Source: Asterella californica (lineage: Eukaryota > Streptophyta > Marchantiopsida > Marchantiales > Aytoniaceae). Taken from it: a DNA stretch of 64,000 nucleotides. Made by a program: the position numbers and the translations under genes. Below are positions 53,200 through 62,548 of this stretch, piece after piece. The stretch lies in NCBI GenBank assembly GCA_036924285.1, contig JAYKYS010000016.1, positions 5,270,001 through 5,334,000 on the forward strand, in the 5' to 3' direction. Every line of letters begins with the position of its first letter. Position 1 is the first letter of the stretch. The notes under the pieces were generated by a model that did not search any database, was not told the origin of the DNA, and saw only the letters and a program-made list of their open reading frames with translations.

Positions 53200-55290
53200 G
53201 TGCATCATAATTACAAAGATTCAGTTACACCCATGCTCACTTCACTCAACTCTCTCATCCGTATGGTCACATTGGTCATTCTAATAGCGTTCATGCAAAC
53301 AAGTTCTAATCCCGCTATCGTATAACGTGTTTTTCTGTCTAGGAATACACGGGGTATATGGCTGTGCAGAGGTATGTGGATTGACAAGGTTGGATCTAGA
53401 TCTAGATGTTTCTACTCAAATGTTTCACTATCTACTCTTCTAGCCTGAGTGACCTTGTATCCGCTCGTCTCAAGTTTAAAGCTTGCTACGATCCAAGGTT
53501 ACGTATAGGTTGCATAAACTTGTGTTACAAACAGATCTTTTGTATTCTAACTAAAAATACTCAGATCTGTATTATCTAACTGAAGTTATTCATCTATATC
53601 ACTGGAAGCCTGACTTCTGAATAGCTCCCCAACGACGCTAACTGGCCATCAATCCAACTATCACAACTTCATAGTACAATCAGAAGATACTAAGATCACT
53701 CAATCAACTTGATACAGTATCGATACAACTTGTTGTACACCCTGGTCTATCAAGTATTCCAGCAAGGTAAAACATGCATACTCCAAAACACTATTCAGAT
53801 CTCAATATAGCATCAACGGCGGTAGTACCTGGCAGCTCCGAGAACCCAAACAACGGCTTAAGACTCATGGTGGCTCCGTTCTCCTTCATCACCAAAAGCT
53901 GAAATCATCCCCACACCTTCCAATGTCGAGTTGTATGCAAGTATGGCAGTTTCAGCAACAAACTCCTCTCCAAATTGCTCGAAAATGATCAAATTGACAA
54001 TAGATGATACCGAAAAACCCGAAACTGCTAATAACAGAAATATTTTCGAACTTTGAGACCTCAGTCCTTCCAAACCACTCGACCAATGATGATCAAACTT
54101 CACAGGAAGCTTGATTGGACCCTTCACTCCTACCCTGAACAATTTTCAGGTTGAAATCTCAAACCAATTCTCAGATATGGATCAAACCGTAATCTGTGCT
54201 AACTTCAGAGCTTTACAGACCCAGGTACATTTGATCCAAGATTCTGAACAAACTACTCGACCATTTGAGGTGAAACTTCCCAAGTTTCTTACTGATAAGA
54301 CATGCTTCAATCCTAGAAAGTTTCACTCAGAAATTCGAGACAGAATTTAAGCAATAGCAACCTATCCATGGCTATCACAGTTCGCTGTCCCCGCCTTATC
54401 CCGTCTGCACTTCTCAACTTCAATCGGTCGGTTCAGAATCCAATTCGATCAAGAAACTGGTGAAATTGATATCAAAACGACCAGCACGTCGTCAGCTCTC
54501 CAACCCAACAAACAGCTCCTCAAAACTCCTCGCGAGTCTCTCGGAACAACCAGAAACGTAGCAGTAGGTACGAATTTCACCCCCTCCACTCAATCGATCA
54601 TAACGCGCTCATACTTTCATCAAATCGATCGATTCTTCAGCCCAGATTGTAGCCCCGGTCGAGAGCTCTCCAACCATATCCTTCGTTTTGCGAATGGACC
54701 TCTGAAGCCCCCAGAAACCACAGAAACGTCGCGAGGATCAACTAGAACACCATTGGTCCAAAAATGGACCAATAAGAGCAAAAAGATCTTTATTTTTGTC
54801 TTTTCTCCACTCAACTTTTTCCCCTAGAACGAATTTTTACTCTCCAAGGAGACACAAGACATCAACAACACTCTAAGACCTCAAAAAATCCTTCAGATAT
54901 GTCGATGGATTCTTCGCGATCCGTAACTACACAGAAGCGCTCAACCAGAATGAAACCAGTGAGCCGCAGACTAATACAACGTCAATATTACAACTTGGAA
55001 ACGTTCTACAATAAAAGGTATGACAAAAGAAAACGGTGAAGCTATCACTCGATTGTAATATTCTTGCCCGAAGTTTCTCACGATCCAAGCCCCATGATTG
55101 ATCTTCGGTCTACAATGGCACCGGACATCGACCCAAAGATTGAAAGGAACGTTCGATGGATAGTTGAGATCCATTGTTCCTCACAACAAAATGTACACCG
55201 TCATATCCCAAGTCTCTCCGTATGTTACGATTGGAAGGATCACCGGAAGCTGTAACTCCATCACCCTCCCCATGAACTCATCACCAAAGT
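53200..55290. other. Unassigned repeat-like interval
   Basis: No known domain was seen. A plus frame from 54,111 is open to 54,826 except for one TAA at 54,348. Its translation (for example FEVKLPKFLTDKTCFNPRKF) resembles no family I know, and the overlapping minus frame (53,858-54,142) is comparably open. It may be the untranslated or LTR part of a retroelement. Confidence 0.4.
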
Positions 55291-55294
55291 ACGC

Positions 55295-55670
55295 AACTAA
55301 CTACTGTCGAAAGTGATTGCGGTGGATGCAATGAAGCTTGATGTGAAACGGATTCGGGAAAGGAAGATCTGGAGCCGGTAACACACCTCCGTCCATAACC
55401 ACCACTCCTGCAGTTCCTCACTCCTCCATGCAGACCACCGAAAACCCTTACGAATCACCCGTTGAGAGAGAATGTCGTATGAACCTTCGACCCACCAGTT
55501 TATACACAAATGCGGCGACAAGGATCACTAAAGTGAACGCGCACAGATCGATGACTTGGCACGTTCCTCTACCGTGCGATCACTTAAACAGATAATCACA
55601 AACGTGCCACTCATCACACCGTTCGGTGAGTTACGCGATACGATTCACGAAACACGGAAAAGAAACACAA
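55295..55670. repeat. Dispersed repeat, better-preserved copy (pair of 38,541-38,880)
   Basis: GC-richer homologue of the 38.5-kb copy in the same orientation. It lies just upstream of the older gypsy fragment. A TATA-like TTATATACTC follows at about 55,830, so both copies may be pieces of an LTR, but no terminal TG..CA pair could be fixed. Confidence 0.75.
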
Positions 55671-56339
55671 CATAGGTTACACAGGAATTTCACACAGGAG
55701 CCGAACCACAACACGACACCGCTCTCAACATTGCATCGTATAATACTCAAGGACTCCCAAGGTATCCAATAATCACTTTACTCATAGATAGGAAAATGAG
55801 AGTGTCTTCCATCCTCTCAACTCCTCCTTATATACTCTACAACTTCTTACCGTGGCAACTTTCACTAAGTTACGTTACCTCATGATAAGTACACAATCCA
55901 AAATAGTAAAACTTCTAAAGACTATTAAGACTTAAGAATAGCACACACATTACTTGTACTACTTTACTAAAGTAAGAGATTCTCCTACTTTAGCTTTTCT
56001 AAAGTGTTAATTTTCCATACTATCCAGTAGGAAGACGACAACAAACTAATACGTCTTTTGAGGAGCATCTTTAGATATTTGTGTATGACTTTTCATCATG
56101 CATCCAATCAGCGATGCTCAACAAAGTTACATACTTTTGAGAAGCATACTTAGAGCTCCGCACTTGTCACATAGTGTCATAATGAAACCTCTAATAGTTT
56201 TCTCAACTTAGTTATAACTATCTCAGCTAGTTAATCTAGTTTTGATCACTCTAGATTTGAATCTTTGAACTAGAATAACCTATACGATAGTCATACCTAA
56301 TGAAATTTATATAAGCAAACACACAAATAATGAGATACT

Positions 56340-57585
56340 TGTGGTGTGATAGATCAACATTTTGTAGGTGAGCGCCGACGTGGGACAGAGTTCCAAGGGA
56401 AAGACCAAGAAACGAGTGACGGTTGACACAACTCGAGCTAGCCCCAAGATACAGTCACGGGACGATAACTGATAACGTTTGCTCCAACGTCCAAGAAGCC
56501 TTGTACCAACTACGGCACCTGTGCAACAAGATGAAGTTTTGTCAATGATGTCCAACAGTTTAGGTGCGAGAAATCAATGAGCTTTGTATGCAAAGCATAT
56601 CAAGATGATGAAAATCATGCAAGAGGGCATGGTCTCTAGGGATAAACATATCATCGAGCTTGAGACAAGTCAAGAAAGTTTTTCGTCTACCATGAAGCTT
56701 TGTAAGATGAATTTGCCGACCTAGTTTTCAGGTATAAGACGAGCTCGTAAGGTTAAAGATTTCTTAACTGAGTTGGACCTTTACTTTGAGGCACAACAAG
56801 CAAAGGAGTCAGACGAGATGAGTGTGGTGGTTACGTTTCTGAAAGATCATGTACTTCTCTGATGGACCGCATATAGAGATGAGCATGCCTTGACCGTCTC
56901 GGCGCTTGATTGGGAAGAGTTCATGCTCGTGAGACGAGTATCAAAGGATTGGGATGGTGTTGAGTTAGTTAAGTTGAAGCAGACGATGGCCTTAAGTGCG
57001 TATGTGCACGAGTTTAGTGCCAAGCTGGATTCATTCTCCAAGAGGACTGAGGAGACAAAGATATCTATATTTGTTGATGGACTCAAGTCTAGCTCGAAGA
57101 AGGCTCTATTTTGGATGCCAAAGCTACCTAAGACATGTGCCAAACTTTTGAAACTAGCGGAGCGGATTGAGGACGACGAAGTCTAGCAACAAAAATCTTT
57201 GAACCGTCTAGCATGGACAAGCTTCACAAGAAGAACAAGGGCTTCAAGCGACGATGAGATGGAGGTGAGAAGATACAGAAGAGCAACGGTTCAAAGTTTA
57301 CTTGCTACAATTGTGACGAGACGGATCATATTGCTAAGGGGTGTACAAAGCAGAAGGTTAGTAACTATAGCATGAATGCGCTTGTTGCGAAGGACTTGTT
57401 GGAGGACCAGGTGATTGTGACCTTAAGAGCCACAAAAAAGACTCTGAGACTGATGTTTCTACAAGCTAGAGTTGCTAACAGTGATATTACTTTCCTTGTA
57501 GACACAAGAGCGACCCACTCTTTCATAAGTATGAAGTTAATGAAGAAGTTGGGCTTGTCTACCTCCAAGGAAGATAAGCTTGTTC
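56340..57585 (+). mobile_element. Older Ty3/gypsy fragment: gag, CCHC knuckle, start of protease
   Basis: Gag-like sequence reads RRARKVKDFLTELDLYFEAQ (about 56,735-56,795) and continues in the frame at 56,890-57,186 (ALSAYVHEFSAKLDSFSKRT). A canonical C-X2-C-X4-H-X4-C knuckle, CYNCDETDHIAKGC, lies at 57,303-57,344. A protease start follows at 57,372-57,585 with VDTRATHSFIS, where families usually have D-S/T-G, so the catalytic triplet reads DTR and is probably dead. Stops separate the blocks. The protease frame is cut at 57,585/57,586 by the LTR of the younger element, whose TAA ends the ORF. Its reverse transcriptase is not in this window and may lie beyond the insertion. Confidence 0.85.
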
Positions 57586-58552
57586 TGTAACGACTTATGT
57601 TACACATAGGAAGTTTGTCTATTAGTAAGGTGTTTAGTTCTAACTAAGTGTTGAGAATGTTTATTTGCTGCCAAAGTACTTTTAGGAGGTATCAAGTTAG
57701 TCATGACTAGCTAAAAGTTAGTTATGGTTAAACTTAGCTGTACTTTTGGCAGAATTCAGATATTTGCTAAAGAGTGAGCACTACTATCTTGTCATCTTCT
57801 CTAAAAGATAGAAAGGAGGTGGAAAGTATCCCTTATCTCCTTTTTGACTTGATATTAGTGGTTGGATTAAAGTTGTGGACTTTGTGGACATTAAAAACAA
57901 GAAGAGATTCCACATGTTTCCTTTTTAGTGGGTCCTAGTGCAGAGGGGGGGTGGAAATTCGAGATTCCTTGAGAATATTCCAGAATCCTTCTAGAAGTTG
58001 TTGACTTTGAAAGAATAAGCCCATGTAAAAAGGTAAAAAGCCCATGTGATTAATGCTTTTACCTTAAGTAATATCTTAGTAAAACCCGATAAAAATAGTT
58101 ACGGCTGAGTTACCGGGGGTACCAAAATAAAAACATAGAATGTATAAATAGAGGAGTAGAGAAGAGCTCCTCATCCTTGTTTTCACATTGTCGTAATGAC
58201 AACTTGAGTAATATAGAGAGTGTGGGATATTTTTAGCATGTGAGAACTTGAGAGACGTCGTTAGAATGGAGGATTTTAGTTGATGTGTTTAAGGAGATTT
58301 TTAGTTGATAAGTTTGTGGGTGTATGAATGAGTGAACTCAGCATTTTCCCTTCAAGTTCATGGTGTGCTTCCATCAAAGCCATCAGAGGTGACCCCTGAG
58401 TGAGAGACATGTCCGACATGTTGCAGATTCGTGGATGACGATCGTGGAGGTTGAGAGATCGGGGGGTAGTTGATCGATAGGACCGCGGAGGGTTTACAGT
58501 TCAGGTATGCTTTGTCAAACGCATGACGTACCAAGACCGCGGAGGGTTTACA
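57586..58552 (+). repeat. 5' LTR of the younger Ty3/gypsy element
   Basis: A 967-bp LTR starting TGTAACGACTTATGTTACAC and ending GGAGGGTTTACA, so the termini are TG..CA with a TGTAA/TTACA inverted match. It begins inside the older element's protease and is followed five bases later by a tRNA-like primer site. A TATAAATA box lies at 58,143-58,150. The last 18 bases (GACCGCGGAGGGTTTACA) also occur at 58,481-58,498, an internal duplication of the LTR end. The 3' LTR is outside the window, so the boundaries rest on termini and primer site only. Confidence 0.85.
58143..58150 (+). promoter_or_regulatory. LTR TATA box
   Basis: TATAAATA followed by GAGGAGTAGAG, about 410 bases before the LTR end. 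This is the usual place for the U3/R transcription start of a plant LTR element. Confidence 0.6.
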
Positions 58553-58556
58553 TTTT

Positions 58557-58573
58557 TGGTTCCGTTGCCGGGA
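58557..58573 (+). promoter_or_regulatory. Primer binding site, tRNA-Asp-like
   Basis: TGGTTCCGTTGCCGGGA follows the LTR end after TTTTT. Plant gypsy elements primed by tRNA-Asp carry TGGCGCCGTTGCCGGGGA here. The copy differs at two central bases and lacks one G, so the assignment is by similarity. Confidence 0.7.
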
Positions 58574-58839
58574 CCTCACTTGAAGGGATCGTTGAACGAT
58601 GTTTAGAGTTCAGTTCTATATTCGACAAAAGGAGATTATGAGAGAGCACATGGAGAGAACGTTGGGAGGAGAGAGAGCTAACGCGATGTTAGCAACGTTA
58701 GAACCTTTCGTGTATCCCGTAGTGATATATGACGCGTTCGAAGTCATTCTTTACATCTTGTTCACTTAGAAAAGGTTTGAGGAGAGTTGAAAGAGGGTGC
58801 AACAAGAGTTGTAGAGAAAGGAGGAGAGAAAAGTTATTA

Positions 58840-59310
58840 GAGGAGATAAATTTGTGAGTTTAGAAATTCTGCTCTCTGGAAAATTTGTACAGTCGCTGTC
58901 AACTTTTCTGTGAATTTTATTTTCTTGAGAAACTTTCCAGTGTTTTAGATTGGCTGATAACCTATCTAAGACAAAAGAAATCATAGGAAAAGGTGGTCTA
59001 GAGAGGGAACAATGAATTTTCAAAGTTGAGGGGGTCTATTCATGAGAGTTGAGGAATTATGTTATCTGAAAAAAATTTACAGTCATTGTCAGATTTTCTG
59101 TGAATTTTATTTTCCTGAGAAACTTTCCAGTGTTTTAGAGTGGCTGATAAGCTATCTAGGACAAAAGAAATCATGAGAAGATGAGGTCTGAAGAGGTAGA
59201 AAGAATTTTTCAAAGTGGAGAGGGTTGACAACCATGAGGGAAGTAAAAATATACAAATTTCAGTTCTCTGAAAATTTGTACAGTCATCACCATCTCTTCT
59301 GATTAGGGAA
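58840..59310 (+). repeat. Tandem ~190-200-bp repeats in the element's leader
   Basis: ACAGTCGCTGTC (58,889), ACAGTCATTGTC (59,079) and ACAGTCATCACC (59,280) mark two full units and one partial. The first two share TTTTCTGTGAATTTTATTTTC, GAGAAACTTTCCAGTGTTTTAGA and GACAAAAGAAATCAT. They fill the untranslated leader between the primer site and the first ORF. Confidence 0.85.
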
Positions 59311-59317
59311 GTTTCTG

Positions 59318-59758
59318 TTGAAACTTCATGATTTAGTAGCTTGGAGGTTGAGCTACTGGAGATCACAAAAATCTTGGACAGATCTCTTACCAACTAAGAG
59401 ATACACGTTTCAGCATACAAGGAGGTCTGGAAGATACTTCATGGGGAATCCAGTACGAATGACGAGGTGGAAGAAGAGACGTTTAGGAGTTCGAATAGAG
59501 ACGGAGAAGCCCAAGTTAAGTATAGATGAGTTACGAACCCGCATCTATAGCACTTGGGGCGTCCTCTTTACCCTATACGAAGAAGCTTCCGTGACCATTG
59601 GCACAGATTTGAAGAAAGCCGAGTTTAAAGCATCATTCACTGTGGAGGCCACGAATGCTCCTGGTGAAGTAGAGTTGGATCCTTACAAGAGTGAGTTCAA
59701 GATGTCTGTTGTGATTAGTACAAACGATGGTGAGGAGGATCATATCTTCGATAGTTAA
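59318..59758 (+). CDS. Retrotransposon ORF upstream of gag, unknown function
   Basis: An open frame of 146 codons from an ATG just after the leader repeats, in the same register as all later ORFs of the element. The first ~50 residues are basic (RWKKRRLGVRIETEKPKLSI); the rest looks folded and acidic at the end (SVVISTNDGEEDHIFDS). No gag, zinc-knuckle or enzyme motif is visible. Extra ORFs before gag are unusual for gypsy elements. It could be a captured gene or simply a chance frame. Confidence 0.45.
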   Translation: MKLHDLVAWRLSYWRSQKSWTDLLPTKRYTFQHTRRSGRYFMGNPVRMTRWKKRRLGVRIETEKPKLSIDELRTRIYSTWGVLFTLYEEASVTIGTDLKKAEFKASFTVEATNAPGEVELDPYKSEFKMSVVISTNDGEEDHIFDS

Positions 59759-59881
59759 TTTTAGATTAGATTTTATTTCGTGTATAGCATGTATAATACA
59801 CGATTTCCAATATAAAGCTCGGAAGAGTTAAGAAAGTGAGGTAGAATTATTTTCCTCTATGATATTTTGTCCACTTAATGG

Positions 59882-60373
59882 TTGAGAAGGTGCAACATGA
59901 GTGGAAATTCAAAAGATTGGAAAGTTAGACTTAGAAACATTCCTCAAGGTTTAGATGTCATAGTAAGTGTCGGAGAAAGTTCGAGAGAGATTATCGTCGA
60001 GTTCGAGAACCCTAGTACTAAACCTCAAGTAGAATCTCCGAGGAGAAGAGTAGAAACCGACTTGTGGTGTTATTTCTGTAGAGGGTTGGGACACAAAGTA
60101 GTGAATTGTCCAACTAGAATCAGAACCGAGAGAGCTAAAGGGAAGCGAGAGTTTACTGATTTAAGTCTTCGAGTGGGTCCATCGTCACCAGCGCCAATTC
60201 ATCTTCTAGGCGAAGATCCTTGTCGAAGTTGTGGAGTGGGTGATCTATCCAGAGGACACAAGTGCGTCGATGTGGCCGCCCTACTTACGTCAGTAGTCGA
60301 GAAGTTGGACGAGACTCAAAGAGCTGAGACGGAGAAGTTGTCGACTTCAAAAGAGGACTCAGCTGAGTTGTGA
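59882..60373 (+). CDS. Retrotransposon ORF with its own CCHC knuckle, upstream of gag
   Basis: A 163-codon frame. The second Met, MSGNSKDWKV, gives the more natural start. At 60,068-60,109 it encodes a canonical zinc knuckle, CYFCRGLGHKVVNC (C-X2-C-X4-H-X4-C), and later a second Cys/His cluster (DPCRSCGVGDLSRGHKC) that could be a divergent finger. The knuckle normally ends Gag, yet the capsid-like Gag of this element is the next ORF downstream and is followed by its own knuckle. Function is unknown; RNA binding is likely from the motif. The stop overlaps a downstream ATG as TGATG (60,371-60,375). Confidence 0.6.
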   Translation: MRRCNMSGNSKDWKVRLRNIPQGLDVIVSVGESSREIIVEFENPSTKPQVESPRRRVETDLWCYFCRGLGHKVVNCPTRIRTERAKGKREFTDLSLRVGPSSPAPIHLLGEDPCRSCGVGDLSRGHKCVDVAALLTSVVEKLDETQRAETEKLSTSKEDSAEL

Positions 60374-60537
60374 TGGAGATCGTCATTCGGATGGTGGAGA
60401 AGGCGGTGATGCGACTCAGGCTCATGATTACCTTGGGAGAAGAGATGGCACAAGAGGTGTTGTTACAACCATTTTCTTTCATTTTACCTATGGTAGATTA
60501 TTCGCGAATGGAATTGGTGAAGTTCGTACTCTTTTAG
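60373..60537 (+). CDS. Small 54-codon ORF in stop/start overlap
   Basis: Begins with the ATG of the TGATG overlap and reads MEIVIRMVEKAVMRLRLMIT to a TAG at 60,535. It would need reinitiation after the preceding ORF. No motif is present, so it may be chance. Confidence 0.25.
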   Translation: MEIVIRMVEKAVMRLRLMITLGEEMAQEVLLQPFSFILPMVDYSRMELVKFVLF

Positions 60538-60586
60538 CGAGTAGTTATTGCACAAAAATTAGAAGGGTAGAAAGAATAGTTACAAG

Positions 60587-61369
60587 ATGAGGAAGTTACC
60601 AGTGTTTCATGGGAAGGACAATGAAGATGTAGAACCATTTGTACGAGACTTCAAAAGGGGTTGCATCGGAAACAACGTGAGAAGGAAAGAAGAATGGGTG
60701 TTGTTACTGCCAGAGTTTTTAGAAGATTTTGCTCTTACGTGGTATGACGACCGAGTGAAGAGCAAGACACCTGGTGCAGTTGAGGACACATGGGAGACGT
60801 TGAGTAATGCACTCATCGAAGAATTTCTTCCAGAAGAGAGTTATGAGAAGCTCATGGTGGAGCTTACTCATTTGAAGCAACGGGACGACGAGAAAGTTCG
60901 GCAATATGCCGAAAGGGTGGATAAGTTGGAGCAACGGTTTCGGACGGTCCTACGGAAGAGTGGAGACAATGTGGAGCTAACGATGGCGGGGATTGAAGCA
61001 GTGTTGACCAAGAACTTGGTGGGAGGGTTGAGGCCTTCAATTCGAACCCAAGTGAGGTACGAGAAGCCAACAACCAAAGCGGAGGCCATCAAGATTACGA
61101 CAAACATGGAAGAGAGTTTGGATGAAGGAGATATCATCCAACCTCATCATGCTGCTCTGGTGTCGACTCCGACTCCTGGTGTAGCCACAATGATCGCACC
61201 TGCACCATCACAATTGGTGATTGCTTCAACGTCAGCTCCTACTCCAACGGTGGTGCCAAAACCGTTTGTCCCGACAACGATGTCTACTGTCACCTCTGAT
61301 TTTCATGCCGAGCTGAAGAGCATCACCGATACTCTTGCGGATCTCAAGATAAACGTGGTGCAGTTATGA
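60587..61369 (+). CDS. gag: Ty3/gypsy Gag (capsid region)
   Basis: A 260-codon ORF with the retrotransposon Gag signature: KLPVFHGKDNEDVEPFVRDF at the N terminus, then ALTWYDDRVKSKTPGAVEDT and LTHLKQRDDEKVRQYAERVD, ending in a Pro/Thr/Ala linker. It forms the virus-like particle that packages element RNA. It ends with TGA at 61,367; without a frame change, the next codons read a Gly/Asn-rich stretch and the nucleocapsid knuckle. The stop therefore separates capsid from nucleocapsid, which is abnormal and suggests a nonsense mutation. Confidence 0.9.
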   Translation: MRKLPVFHGKDNEDVEPFVRDFKRGCIGNNVRRKEEWVLLLPEFLEDFALTWYDDRVKSKTPGAVEDTWETLSNALIEEFLPEESYEKLMVELTHLKQRDDEKVRQYAERVDKLEQRFRTVLRKSGDNVELTMAGIEAVLTKNLVGGLRPSIRTQVRYEKPTTKAEAIKITTNMEESLDEGDIIQPHHAALVSTPTPGVATMIAPAPSQLVIASTSAPTPTVVPKPFVPTTMSTVTSDFHAELKSITDTLADLKINVVQL

Positions 61370-62548
61370 GAATGGAGGAACAAAGGTGGAGGAGGAGGTC
61401 AAAGAGGTTACGACAACAATCCCAACCGAGGAAATCAAGATAACTTTGGAGGCAACCAAGGTAACTTTGGAGGAATCACTTGTTGGACGTGTGGAGGTTC
61501 TCATTTCCAGCGAAATTGTCCTAACAACGGAGCAAGAGGTGCCGAAGCTGTCAGAATGAATGTGGGTGGAGGAAATCCATCACAAGGACGAGACAAGGAG
61601 GTGGCTACTATCGATGTCGTGCGAGATCCCATCTACGAGAAAGGAGAGAGTTCAAACTCTTCTCATGCACCGGTGGAGCTTTTAGCTCAAGAAAGGAAAA
61701 GAACTCGATTTTCTGATGAACCGGTTTTCATGGAGGAGTCAGCAAGTAGAAGTACTCGTTCGAGTAATGTTTCGAGTACGCCAAGGGAGCCAAGAAGGAA
61801 GCTGGGGATGGCAGATTTCACCATTTCATCTTCCCAAGCGGGATATGATGTGGTTGAAGATATGAGTGCTCAGAAAGCCAACATCACTGTTGGACAACTG
61901 ATCGCACTTAATCCCAGCTTACGAAGAGAACTCAGAGGAGGACTGAGTTCTAAGAGAAGCAAGAAGAAGAAACCCAAGAGCAAGACATCAAAGGCTGTGG
62001 GAGTTGGTGTGGTGGATGTGCATGCTTCAGAGGTATGCACAAGGGCTTCAAAGATTGAAGTCCGGTTGAATGGTCACTACGTCTCTGACGTATTGGTGGA
62101 TGGAGGGTCGGCTGTAAACGCCATATCAGAGAGGTTGATGAAGAAGTTGGGGATGGAACCAACTCGCCCGGCTAGCATTGTCGTGGGGATGGCTAACAAG
62201 CAACGGGTAAGACCTCTTGGTGTGTTAGAGAAGGTGGTCGTGTCTGTGATGGGAGTTCAAACATTGATGTCCTTTCAAGTGTTAAAGGACTCTAGTTATG
62301 ATTTGCTCCTAGGTAGGCCTTGGTTGAGAGCTGTGCGCACCACTGATAGGTGGCACAAGGGATACTTACGGATTGGGCCTAGAGATCATAGAGTGATAGT
62401 TCCTCTCTCGGGTGTTGGAGTTGTGACTTCTGACTCTGATAGACCCACTAGTGACTACTGGGAATCTGATACGGAGGATGATCAGAGTGTCTCAGAAGTA
62501 GATATCGGAGATTCTTACGATCAAGAATCCTCGTCTGAGGACGAATGA
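61370..62548 (+). CDS. Gypsy nucleocapsid knuckle and aspartic protease, same frame as Gag
   Basis: Open in the Gag frame between two TGA codons (61,367 and 62,546). The knuckle at 61,481-61,519 reads CWTCGGSHFQRNC, spacing C-X2-C-X3-H-X4-C, one residue short of the usual X4. The first Met is at 61,556. A retropepsin-like domain follows with VLVDGGSAVNAISERLMKKL (Asp codon at 62,099-62,101) and LLLGRPWLR further on. The DGGS active-site form occurs in some plant gypsy proteases. An acidic tail (SEVDIGDSYDQESSSEDE) ends at the second TGA, after which the frame stays open into reverse transcriptase. Confidence 0.85.
   Translation, partial: EWRNKGGGGGQRGYDNNPNRGNQDNFGGNQGNFGGITCWTCGGSHFQRNCPNNGARGAEAVRMNVGGGNPSQGRDKEVATIDVVRDPIYEKGESSNSSHAPVELLAQERKRTRFSDEPVFMEESASRSTRSSNVSSTPREPRRKLGMADFTISSSQAGYDVVEDMSAQKANITVGQLIALNPSLRRELRGGLSSKRSKKKKPKSKTSKAVGVGVVDVHASEVCTRASKIEVRLNGHYVSDVLVDGGSAVNAISERLMKKLGMEPTRPASIVVGMANKQRVRPLGVLEKVVVSVMGVQTLMSFQVLKDSSYDLLLGRPWLRAVRTTDRWHKGYLRIGPRDHRVIVPLSGVGVVTSDSDRPTSDYWESDTEDDQSVSEVDIGDSYDQESSSEDE

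Noticed and set aside
54111..54826. Long plus frame with a single TAA
   Set aside because: The overlapping minus frame is also largely open and the product lacks any domain, so openness probably reflects composition.
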